Below, piece after piece: positions 1 through 5,489 of a stretch of DNA of 6,054 bases. Both the position numbers and the translations under genes were made by a program. Every line of letters starts with the position of its first letter. Positions within the stretch are counted from its first letter, which is position 1. The notes beneath the pieces were generated by a model, which was not told the DNA's origin, made no database searches, and saw only the letters and a list, made by a program, of their open reading frames with translations. Origin of the DNA: an uncultured delta proteobacterium (GTDB lineage: Bacteria; RBG-13-61-14; DRUE01); assembly GCA_903930515.1 (NCBI GenBank), contig CAIYYW010000383.1, forward strand, positions 1 through 6,054, in the 5' to 3' direction.

Positions 1-1
1 G

Positions 2-169
2 CTGGAGAAGATCGGATTTCGGGTGATCCGGCAAGGCAAACACATCATTATGTCTGACGGGGTTGTCCGTCTTACCATTCCACGACATAACCCGATCAAC
101 GCTTATACCATGGGCGCGATTGCCCGGGATGCGGGCTTGAGCCCGGAAGAATTCAAGAAGTTGCTCTAA
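2..169 (+). CDS. hicA: HicA-type mRNA interferase toxin (YcfA/HicA family), 5'-truncated
   Basis: The first 55 visible codons, ending in TAA, give the C-terminal two thirds or more of a HicA-like protein. HicA toxins are small double-stranded-RNA-binding-fold ribonucleases that cleave mRNA in the cytoplasm and are neutralised by HicB. The visible part shows the family pattern: LEKIGFRVIRQGKH, with the catalytic-type His after the Q-G-K loop; a beta strand ending in RLTIPRHN; and the closing helix IARDAGLSPEEFKKLL, which matches the usual 'lrqaGls.eeF..ll' end. HicA proteins are normally 60-85 residues, so only the start is missing beyond the left edge. No HicB-like ORF follows within the next 250 bases, so an antitoxin, if present, should lie upstream, outside the window. 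Family assignment is strong; toxin activity is inferred. Confidence 0.85.
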   Translation: MEKIGFRVIRQGKHIIMSDGVVRLTIPRHNPINAYTMGAIARDAGLSPEEFKKLL

Positions 170-423
170 GGCAGATCACGGCGTGACCAATTCACCCCTC
201 CGGCCGACCCGGACACATGTCCGTTGGTTCGATTGCCGGTGCGTTCCCGCCGCCATTTGACGATATCCCGGCCATGCGACCTTGGAAGGGGCATTTAAAC
301 CAGCCGGTCCATTCGGCAAGCTCATGGCGGGCCACCCAGTCAGAATTTTCCGATCCCGATCTGGAAGGCTGGATCGCGGTTCATCGCTGAAGTGCAGACA
401 CTTGGGTCTGCCCGCGCCATAAA
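170..423. other. Intergenic stretch without a convincing gene
   Basis: This stretch separates the convergent HicA-like gene and the substrate-binding-protein gene. It holds a small inverted repeat (CGGACA-CA-TGTCCG, 210-223) and a hairpin at 394-411. A 57-codon + strand ORF (ATG at 217, TGA ending at 390) is open, but it has no Shine-Dalgarno site and I recognise nothing in its translation. A minus-strand frame is open across most of the same bases and also looks like composition-driven openness. There is no tRNA cloverleaf. It may be decayed sequence, a repeat or an uncharacterised RNA; nothing visible decides between these. Confidence 0.4.
394..411 (-). terminator. Candidate hairpin terminator of the minus-strand operon
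   Basis: A 6-bp perfect stem, GCAGAC pairing with GTCTGC around a 6-nt loop, starts 12 nt past the TAA of the substrate-binding-protein gene. The position suits transcript ending or 3'-end protection. No U-run follows it on the minus strand, so it is not a classic rho-independent terminator. Confidence 0.3.
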
Positions 424-1341
424 TTATTGAATCAAAGTTGCCTGGGATTTGGCCTGGGGCGGGAAGTTGAAGTTCCACATCTGGGCGATCTTGTTGTTGA
501 TGAATAATTTGGCCGGGGCGTTTTTTTCCTTGCCCGAAGAATATTTCTGGTTCAAGACCTGGGCGGACATCGCAGTTAGTTCTGCCACGATTTGATCCGG
601 CTGGGGGGCAAACCCGGCGATGGCTCCCTTTTCAATGAAATCCATTGAGGTGGCGAAGATGGGTATTTTTTTCTGGAAGCAGGTCATAAAGATATAAGGA
701 AAGGTATCGGGGGAAATGACCCCGGGATCGTCCAGCATCAGATAAACATCCATCTGGGACGCGAGCTGGTTGAGGGAGGGCGGGAGGTCTTTGATCTGGG
801 TGACGGAAATGGCCTGGAAGGACAATCCGGACTTGGATGCCGCGGCCTGGAGTTCGGTGATTTCCTTGCTGGTGTATAAGGGGTTATAGATGATCCCGAT
901 CCGTTTCCGGTCCGGGAGCGCAGTTTTTATGCCCTCAATGATTTTGGCCGCGGGCGGATGCACGGAGATTCCGGAGACTTTATCGCCGGAGAGTTTTATC
1001 CCGCGGACATTGTTGGCGGCCACATAGACCACGGCGCATCCGTCGCAGTATTCCTTGGCAACTTTTGCGGCCAGGTTCCCCACCGCAATCAACAAGTCCG
1101 GTTTGTTTCCCTCCAACCTCTTCCCCAGCTTCCTCGCCTCGTCTTCCAAACCCGACAAATTGTATTCTTCAAAGGACAGCGCGGAATTTTTCTTGAAGCC
1201 CTGGACGATTTCCAGATAGCAGGGTTGATTGGACGACACCACCAACATCACTTTGGCCTGAATCAGAGACGGGCAGAGGATGAGGATCAGTCCCGCAATC
1301 AGCCGGCCTTTTCTCATCTGCATTTCCATCATCCGCCTCAC
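424..1341 (-). CDS. Exported ABC-type substrate-binding protein (PF04392 family, TrpX/YtrP-like)
   Basis: This is a periplasmic-binding-protein-like protein of up to 305 residues. A basic stretch, MRKGR (residues 9-13), then a hydrophobic core ending near SLIQA (residue 29), make a Sec signal peptide. The mature part carries hallmarks of the ABC_sub_bind (PF04392) family: GDKVSGISV (119-127), the inter-lobe RIGIIYNPLYTSKE (147-160), a DLPPSL segment, LMLDDPGVIS (201-210), IPIFATSMDFIEKGAIAGFAP (226-246) and a C-terminal LFINNKIAQMWNFNFPP. Members usually bind small ligands such as amino acids for an importer, but no permease or ATPase gene adjoins it here. The longest frame starts with GTG at 1341, overlapping the previous gene's TGA (GTGA). 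ATG codons at 1332, 1329, 1323 and 1317 are alternatives. The one at 1329 has GAGG 6 nt upstream, and 1317 gives the most typical signal peptide. A CxxC pair (C99, C102) is unusual for the family. Ligand unknown. Confidence 0.85.
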   Translation of the reverse strand: MRRMMEMQMRKGRLIAGLILILCPSLIQAKVMLVVSSNQPCYLEIVQGFKKNSALSFEEYNLSGLEDEARKLGKRLEGNKPDLLIAVGNLAAKVAKEYCDGCAVVYVAANNVRGIKLSGDKVSGISVHPPAAKIIEGIKTALPDRKRIGIIYNPLYTSKEITELQAAASKSGLSFQAISVTQIKDLPPSLNQLASQMDVYLMLDDPGVISPDTFPYIFMTCFQKKIPIFATSMDFIEKGAIAGFAPQPDQIVAELTAMSAQVLNQKYSSGKEKNAPAKLFINNKIAQMWNFNFPPQAKSQATLIQ

Positions 1342-2387
1342 CCCTTGCGGTTGCCTTCAACCCAGTCTTTGACCAGCACCAGCATTTTTTCCACCAGTTC
1401 CTGGTTTTTTTTGTAATTGAGGGCAAGACTGAGGATATCCGAAGAGGTATAGTCGGGCGGCGGGCTCAGATAAAAAAAGCTCAGCGCCGTGCCCTCTCCT
1501 TCTGGCCGGAGGGAAGCCTGGAAGCGGCTGTCTCCTGAGTAGTAATAGTTGAAGATCATCTTCCCCTGATAATGAGGGCCCTGGATCAAATCATATCTCA
1601 GGGCCCCGACTTGAACCGGACAGGGCCCGGGCTGAAGTTGATAAAAACAGGGGCTGATCCGGATCTCGGTTTTTTCTTCAAAAAATTCCCAGAACTCCGG
1701 ACGCTTGAGCGATTCCAGCGCCTGATCCGGAGCGGCGTTGATAAATATTTGGGCGCGGTGCCCGGTGAAGATCGCCTCGTAAAATTCCCCCCGGATGCCT
1801 TTGGCCAAAAGCTCGCTCGCGTTCAAGGACGGATCAAAATGCGCCTGGACCTCGGCCAGGGCGGTTTCAAACCCTTTGCTGATCAGGTCAAAAAAGTCAA
1901 TCAACTTGGCCAATTCCTTGAAAGTGGTATCCCCCTCTTCCAGGCTTTCACAACTCATCGTGAGCCGGGTTCCCTCCGATTCCTCTTTCATCTTGAACCG
2001 GAAAATCGTGATGGCTTTGCCGCCCTGAGAGGCATACCAGATCTCCTGCCCGGGCTTATGATAGATCAGGATGGCTTTGACCCGGAAGGAAAATCTTAAC
2101 ACCTTGATTTCATATTGAGCGGTGTCCCCCAGGTCCTGAAATTTCTCGCCCGAAACTTTTTCAATCTTGGTCAGGCCCGCGGTCATTTCCAGGATTTCCG
2201 GGTTCCTCAGGTATTGGTCCAGGGTCTGGGCGTCGGTCTTGACCTTGACCGTGGTCCGGTAGCCCTTGACCTGAGTCGTGTAGGGCTCGATCTGAACCGT
2301 CCCCTTCGGGAATTCCTTGACCTTCTTCATACATCCCGCGAACCAGAGCAGAAACAAGATCGTCCCCGCGATTATCGCGTTCCTCAT
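1338..2387 (-). CDS. Lipoprotein with two SRPBCC/START-like domains (paralogue of the upstream gene)
   Basis: This 349-residue protein has a lipoprotein signal: a short basic start, hydrophobic residues 4-17 and the lipobox FAGC with Cys19. The next residue is Met, not Asp, so outer-membrane retention is possible if Lol rules apply. After a short linker come two regions with the SRPBCC helix-grip rhythm, about 42-175 (opening YRTTVKVKTDAQTLDQYLRN) and 211-345 (opening RAQIFINAAPDQALESLKRP). Each has a first strand, a helix, several antiparallel strands and a long closing helix. Such domains form hydrophobic pockets for lipids, polyketides or aromatics. The protein aligns along its length with the product of the gene 35 nt upstream, best in the linker ALAEVQ..FDP..LL..GIR.EF. 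ATG at 2387 has GAGGAG 7 nt upstream. The fold is my reading of the pattern, not a search result; function unknown. Confidence 0.7.
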   Translation of the reverse strand: MRNAIIAGTILFLLWFAGCMKKVKEFPKGTVQIEPYTTQVKGYRTTVKVKTDAQTLDQYLRNPEILEMTAGLTKIEKVSGEKFQDLGDTAQYEIKVLRFSFRVKAILIYHKPGQEIWYASQGGKAITIFRFKMKEESEGTRLTMSCESLEEGDTTFKELAKLIDFFDLISKGFETALAEVQAHFDPSLNASELLAKGIRGEFYEAIFTGHRAQIFINAAPDQALESLKRPEFWEFFEEKTEIRISPCFYQLQPGPCPVQVGALRYDLIQGPHYQGKMIFNYYYSGDSRFQASLRPEGEGTALSFFYLSPPPDYTSSDILSLALNYKKNQELVEKMLVLVKDWVEGNRKG

Positions 2388-2422
2388 TTAGCTTCTCCTC
2401 TTCCTGGCGCGACCCTGAGCAG

Positions 2423-3517
2423 CTACTGCCCGGCATCCTCCAACTCATTTTTAACATCATTCAGGATTTTTTCCAAATTCCGCGGGATCAATTCCAGGTT
2501 TTGGATCAGGCTGATCGTTTCCGGCGAAATTAGTTTGGGTACTTCCTGCAAATAGTCCAGTTGTAACTGGGTGCCGGAGCGGATGGGCTTCAATTGGATT
2601 TGAAGGCGGGCGAATTGATCGGTGGTTTGGAACACCCAGTAAGTGGAGATGAATTGAGCGGATTGATCGTTCATCCGGAAGCAATCCGCCTGATAGGATT
2701 GATCGCCCAGGCGGATTCTCACCGGATACGGCCCGGACTCTTTGCCGGCCAGGCAGGCGCCCAGGTTCCAATGATCTTTTTCTTCCCGCTTTTGCCAGTT
2801 ATTCAGATCGGTCAAGTCGGCCATCACTTTTTCCGGAGCAGCCTTGATCCAGACCTGAAAAGAATAACGCTGATAAAAAGCGTCATTGAATTCCGCCCGG
2901 ATCCCCTGAGACAAGAGTCCCTGGACGCTCAGGCCGGGATCGAACCGGACCTGGAGTTCGGCCAGTCCGCGTTCGCTGGATTTCACCACCCGCTGATTGT
3001 ATTTCACCAAATCCATAATCTCCCCCCAGGAGGGGCTGGCCACTTCATTTTCCGCTTTCTTGACGATCTTGGTCCCGTCTTGCATTGCTTGCAGGTTCAG
3101 GCGCATGGTTCCCATCTTGGTCTTGCCCAGGTAATAAAAATAATACAGCTCCTGCTCCGGCTGATAGTGGACCAGGGTCATCTTGAACTTGATCGGAACC
3201 CCCAACATATTTCCCTTGATCCAAACCGAATCCCCGGTCCGCTCGAAGCGCTCCTTGCCCACCACCTTCGGATTCTCCAACACCGACCAGAGCGCCAAAT
3301 ATCGGGTGTCCATTAAATATTGCTCCACCTGCTTCGGGTCGGCATTCACTTTCACCGAAATCCGGCTGGCCTGAAACCGGACCGGAACAAATTGACTCGT
3401 TTCCCTCTTTTCTCCCTTGGTCCCCGCGGCCAATTCCTCTTTCCGGATCGTCCGGCCGCAGCCCCCAATGACCGCGATCAGCGCGAGCAACAACCCGATC
3501 CCAATCACCTTTTTCAT
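2423..3517 (-). CDS. Lipoprotein with two SRPBCC/START-like domains, first gene of the operon
   Basis: This 364-residue protein begins with MKK, a hydrophobic stretch and the lipobox IGGC (Cys20), followed by Gly, predicting a lipid-anchored extracytoplasmic protein. Residues 21-48 are a charged, probably flexible tether. Two SRPBCC-like units follow: about 50-185 (RISVKVNADPKQVEQYLMD, then strands through LYYFYYLGKTKMGTMRLNL and a closing helix) and 218-360 (SFQVWIKAAPEKVMADLTD to the helix NLEKILNDVKNELE). The linker LAELQVRFDPGLSVQGLL..GIRAEF (185-210) is nearly shared with the next gene's product, so the two genes arose by duplication. In that linker 15 of 26 residues match by eye. Ligands of such folds are usually hydrophobic, but none can be named here. 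ATG at 3517 is preceded by AAGGAGAAGGGG. The fold assignment is inference from pattern; existence of the gene is firm. Confidence 0.72.
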   Translation of the reverse strand: MKKVIGIGLLLALIAVIGGCGRTIRKEELAAGTKGEKRETSQFVPVRFQASRISVKVNADPKQVEQYLMDTRYLALWSVLENPKVVGKERFERTGDSVWIKGNMLGVPIKFKMTLVHYQPEQELYYFYYLGKTKMGTMRLNLQAMQDGTKIVKKAENEVASPSWGEIMDLVKYNQRVVKSSERGLAELQVRFDPGLSVQGLLSQGIRAEFNDAFYQRYSFQVWIKAAPEKVMADLTDLNNWQKREEKDHWNLGACLAGKESGPYPVRIRLGDQSYQADCFRMNDQSAQFISTYWVFQTTDQFARLQIQLKPIRSGTQLQLDYLQEVPKLISPETISLIQNLELIPRNLEKILNDVKNELEDAGQ

Positions 3518-3535
3518 TGCCCCTTCTCCTTCAAC

Positions 3536-3556
3536 CTTCCGGCTCTTCAGCCGAAG
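3536..3556 (-). promoter_or_regulatory. Leader hairpin upstream of the first lipoprotein gene
   Basis: CGGCT (3540-3544) pairs with AGCCG (3549-3553) around a 4-nt loop. The stem extends by three more pairs past one bulged base, giving eight pairs. It ends about 19 nt before the start codon and just upstream of the Shine-Dalgarno region, so it could affect ribosome access or RNA stability. Role inferred. Confidence 0.3.
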
Positions 3557-3568
3557 TCCTGGATCGCC

Positions 3569-3593
3569 TCGGTTCCGAAAATGACCGAACCGA
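3569..3593 (-). promoter_or_regulatory. Second leader hairpin of the minus-strand operon
   Basis: TCGGTTC (3569-3575) and GAACCGA (3587-3593) form a perfect 7-bp stem around an 11-nt loop. It lies in the predicted 5' leader of the lipoprotein operon. No U-tract follows it, so it is not an obvious attenuator by itself. Confidence 0.3.
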
Positions 3594-3629
3594 ACTTTGG
3601 CTTTTGATTGCCAGGCAGGGAAGCCCGCG

Positions 3630-3644
3630 GAATTGACTCAATTC
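3630..3644. promoter_or_regulatory. 15-bp palindrome, candidate operator
   Basis: GAATTGA-C-TCAATTC is a perfect 7-bp inverted repeat around a single central base. This is the form expected of a dimeric regulator's site. It lies downstream of the predicted minus-strand start site and about 110 bases from the plus-strand -35. The regulator is not in the window, and the spacing is too tight to favour an RNA hairpin. Confidence 0.35.
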
Positions 3645-3712
3645 AACAATCTCCCCCGAGCATCCGCCCTCTTTTCAAATCCCCCTCATCTCCCTTTTCA
3701 GTTTCCCAAAAA

Positions 3713-3740
3713 ACAATAAAAAATGCAACCGCTTTGCCAA
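3713..3740 (-). promoter_or_regulatory. Candidate sigma70-type promoter of the lipoprotein operon
   Basis: On the minus strand, TTGGCA (3740-3735, 5 of 6 matches to TTGACA) is followed after 16 nt by TATTGT (3718-3713, 4 of 6 matches to TATAAT). A start near 3706 would leave a leader of about 190 nt before the ATG at 3517. It is the best match I found on that strand; the -10 is imperfect. Confidence 0.4.
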
Positions 3741-3753
3741 ATTCAAAAACCGT

Positions 3754-3782
3754 TTCATGTTTTGCCGATAAAATTATATAAT
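3754..3782 (+). promoter_or_regulatory. Candidate sigma70-type promoter of the exported flavoprotein gene
   Basis: A perfect TATAAT (3777-3782) sits in an AT-rich tract, with a weak -35 (TTCATG, 3754-3759) 17 nt upstream. Transcription would start near 3789, giving a leader of about 48 nt. The poor -35 suggests modest basal strength or help from an activator. The TATATAAT core also reads as TATAAT on the minus strand, but without a usable -35 there. Confidence 0.55.
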
Positions 3783-3823
3783 AACAATGATACTTGTCCG
3801 GAGGCCGGAGGCGTTTTAAATAC

Positions 3824-3831
3824 AAGGGAGG
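3824..3831 (+). promoter_or_regulatory. Ribosome binding site that fixes the flavoprotein start
   Basis: AAGGGAGG lies 5 nt before the ATG at 3837. It selects this start over the in-frame ATG at 3723, which has no such site, lies upstream of the promoter and would bury the signal peptide inside the protein. Confidence 0.75.
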
Positions 3832-3836
3832 CAAAG

Positions 3837-4511
3837 ATGAAAAAGATTTTCCTGGCGGCTATTTTGTCGGTCCTCGCAATCGGGTTCAGAGTCTATTCCG
3901 CGGAACCCATCAAACTGCCGGAGCCGCAGCTCAAGGGCGGGGTTTTGCTCAATGAGGTGATCCAGGCGCGAAGGAGCGTCCGGGAATTTCAGGAACTGCC
4001 GCTTACGCTGCCGGAGCTATCGCAACTGCTCTGGGCGGCTCAGGGGATCACGGATCCCAAGACCGGGCATCGGTCCGCTCCCAGCGCGGTGGCCAGCTAC
4101 CCGCTCAAGCTATATCTGGCGGTGAAGGAGAACGGCGTGAGCGGTCTGGCTGGAGGAGTATATTTATATCTCCCAAAAAATCACAGCCTGGAAGTAGTGA
4201 AGCAAGGCAATCTATATCCGGAGCTGGTCAAGGGTATGCCTTTTTTCAATAAATGGATCAGCCAGACCGATGTGGTCTTTGTCTTCACCGGGTCCGCAAC
4301 TTTTATGACCGGGATGATCAAGGAAACCGGTTGGCTCTATGTTGACCTGGAAGGAGGGATGGCCGCGGAGAACCTGATGCTGATGTCGGTTTCCCTGGGC
4401 CTGGGATCCACCGCGGTGGGAGGGTTCACGGATAAAAAGGTCTCGGAATTGATGGGCATAGATAAAGACGCCAAAACCCTTTTGCTGGTGCCGGTGGGGA
4501 AGCGGAAATAA
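3837..4511 (+). CDS. Exported nitroreductase-family flavoprotein, SagB/ThcOx-type
   Basis: This 224-residue protein has a Sec signal peptide (MKK, hydrophobic core 4-17, likely cut near YSA-EP at 22). The mature part follows the order of SagB-type, FMN-dependent dehydrogenase/nitroreductase domains: a basic FMN-phosphate-contacting motif, RRSVREF (45-51); PLTLPELSQLLWAAQGIT (55-72); RSAPSAVASYPLKLYLAV (79-96); GGVYLYLP (106-113); DVVFVFTGS (145-153); the helix YVDLEGGMAAENLMLMS (168-184); then SLGLGSTAVGGFTD (186-199) and a closing VPVG strand. Known relatives are NAD(P)H- or FMN-dependent oxidoreductases. SagB itself oxidises azoline rings in peptide toxins with a YcaO partner, which is absent here, so that role should not be assumed. 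No twin-arginine motif is seen, so the flavin would have to be loaded after Sec export. The gene is divergent from the lipoprotein operon. Family assignment strong; substrate unknown. Confidence 0.87.
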   Translation: MKKIFLAAILSVLAIGFRVYSAEPIKLPEPQLKGGVLLNEVIQARRSVREFQELPLTLPELSQLLWAAQGITDPKTGHRSAPSAVASYPLKLYLAVKENGVSGLAGGVYLYLPKNHSLEVVKQGNLYPELVKGMPFFNKWISQTDVVFVFTGSATFMTGMIKETGWLYVDLEGGMAAENLMLMSVSLGLGSTAVGGFTDKKVSELMGIDKDAKTLLLVPVGKRK

Positions 4512-4536
4512 ATCCGGATAAGTTTTTGATCGGTCG

Positions 4537-4562
4537 GCCCAAGGTCCGGGCGGGAATTTTTT
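4537..4562 (+). terminator. Weak terminator-like element after the flavoprotein gene
   Basis: GCCC (4537-4540) can pair with GGGC (4548-4551). Three Gs, two As and a run of six Ts (4557-4562) follow. The stem is only 4 bp and is set back from the T-run, so this is a weak candidate. The T-run overlaps the stop codon of the convergent kinase gene. Confidence 0.3.
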
Positions 4563-5487
4563 ATTTGAGATACTTTTTTAGGTCCTTGCGCCAAATCTGG
4601 CCGCGGGTGCCGCCCGGCGCGGTCACATTCCGGCTCCCGCAAATACATCCTATTTTCAGGCATTCGGAAATCGGTTTCCCGTTCAGGAATCCCCAGAGGA
4701 ATCCGGCGTCAAAGCTGTCTCCGGCCCCGACCGTGTCCGCCACTTCCACCTTGAGCGACGGAGCCTGAAATTTCCTGCCGTGGGCGAAAGCGAGAGCGCC
4801 CTGCTCGGCCATCTTGACCACCACGATCGGAACATATTGGCGCAATTCCTTTGCCGCTGATTCCAGGTCCTTGGCCCCGGACACGCCCAAAGCCTCGTTG
4901 GTATTGGGCAGAAAAATGTCAATGTCCGGAAGGATTTCCCGGATCCCCGAATCCCATTTTTCCTCCGGGTCCCAGTTGGGGTCCAGGCTGATGGTGGCGC
5001 CTGATTTCTTCGCGACCCTGACCATCTCCTTCCAATCCGGCCTCACCCGCTTGATCAGAAAATAGCTCCCGATATGGAAATGGCGGGTGGACCGGAGCAG
5101 ATGGTCCGGCACATCCGCTCGCGCGACCCCGTCAATCAGTCCCAGGCAGGTCATCATCGCCCGGTCCGACCCGGTGTTGAGCATCACGGTCAGGCCGGTT
5201 TCCGCCCCCGAGGTTTTTGTAATATATCTTACATTCACCCCGGCCTCCTTCAAGGTGTCCCGGATTAATTCCCCGAAGGCGTCCCTTCCCACCTTGCCGA
5301 TCAGGACCGTGTTCAATCCCAGCTTGGCGGCCTGGCAGGCTAAGATCGGGGTGGACCCTCCCATCTCCAAAATATAACCGTCCACCAGCTTCTCCTTCTG
5401 GCCGAACTCCGGGGTCACATCCTTTCCGCTCAAGACCAGGTCGGCGCACAAGTCGCCGATCGCGAGCAGATCAATGGACTTTTTCAT
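4561..5487 (-). CDS. PfkB/ribokinase-family carbohydrate kinase
   Basis: This complete 308-residue cytoplasmic kinase transfers ATP's phosphate to a sugar or sugar phosphate. The N-terminal strand IDLLAIGDLCADLVL (5-19) opens the fold. The substrate-side glycines and lid are in LEMGGSTPILACQAAKLG (40-57), followed by VLIGKVGRDAFGE (61-73). SLDPNWDP (167-174) and the NxxE motif in LPNTNEA (N195, E198; Mg/phosphate region) are present. PfkB signature 2 is DTVGAGDSFDAGFLWGF (251-267), with catalytic base Asp257. Length is normal for the family. I chose ATG at 5487 because AAAAGGAG lies 5 nt upstream. A longer frame opens at 5523 but overlaps the preceding gene and lacks such a site. Only 2 nt separate it from the preceding SIS gene, whose last codons contain its ribosome site, so translation is probably coupled. 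Candidate substrates are tagatose-6-phosphate, fructose-phosphate or KDG-like sugars; the sequence does not decide. Confidence 0.9.
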   Translation of the reverse strand: MKKSIDLLAIGDLCADLVLSGKDVTPEFGQKEKLVDGYILEMGGSTPILACQAAKLGLNTVLIGKVGRDAFGELIRDTLKEAGVNVRYITKTSGAETGLTVMLNTGSDRAMMTCLGLIDGVARADVPDHLLRSTRHFHIGSYFLIKRVRPDWKEMVRVAKKSGATISLDPNWDPEEKWDSGIREILPDIDIFLPNTNEALGVSGAKDLESAAKELRQYVPIVVVKMAEQGALAFAHGRKFQAPSLKVEVADTVGAGDSFDAGFLWGFLNGKPISECLKIGCICGSRNVTAPGGTRGQIWRKDLKKYLK

Positions 5488-5489
5488 TA

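Larger units (their letters stand above)
3518..3836. promoter_or_regulatory. Divergent control region between the lipoprotein operon and the flavoprotein gene
   Basis: This gene-free stretch lies between two divergent start codons and becomes AT-rich from about 3700 to 3792, where both candidate promoters sit. It contains a plus-strand promoter (3754-3782), a minus-strand promoter (3713-3740), a 15-bp palindrome (3630-3644), two hairpins in the minus-strand leader (3569-3593 and 3536-3556) and a CCGGAGGCCGGAGG direct repeat in the plus-strand leader. The minus-strand leader would be about 190 nt, long enough for regulation at RNA level. I recognise no known riboswitch class. Confidence 0.55.

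Noticed and set aside
221-255. tRNA- or tmRNA-like 3' end (GGTTCGATTGCC followed by a CCA)
   Set aside because: The T-arm stem does not pair correctly around TTCGATT, and no matching acceptor or anticodon arm can be built upstream.
176-478. A 100-codon minus-strand frame running from inside the binding-protein gene into the spacer
   Set aside because: Its start lies inside a well supported gene in another frame, it has no ribosome site, and its Pro/Arg-rich translation resembles no family I know.
2594-3316. A 240-codon open frame on the + strand opposite the first lipoprotein gene
   Set aside because: It has no recognisable family pattern and is the shadow of a minus-strand gene with a good start, ribosome site, lipobox and paralogue. 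The same applies to the + strand frames at 958-1416, 1572-2099, 1795-2028, 2115-2555, 3183-3374 and 3320-3607.
3799-3812. CCGGAGGCCGGAGG direct repeat in the flavoprotein leader as a repeat array
   Set aside because: It is only two 7-bp units; it may be a false ribosome-site-like run, but it is too short to call as a repeat element.
3723-3836. Upstream in-frame start (ATG at 3723) for the flavoprotein gene
   Set aside because: It would add 38 residues before a clear signal peptide, it lies upstream of the best promoter, and it lacks a ribosome site; ATG at 3837 has AAGGGAGG 5 nt away.
3837-4511. Role of the flavoprotein in thiazole/oxazole peptide maturation, as for SagB
   Set aside because: No YcaO cyclodehydratase, precursor peptide or exporter gene lies in the window, and the protein is predicted to be exported; only the fold family is supported.
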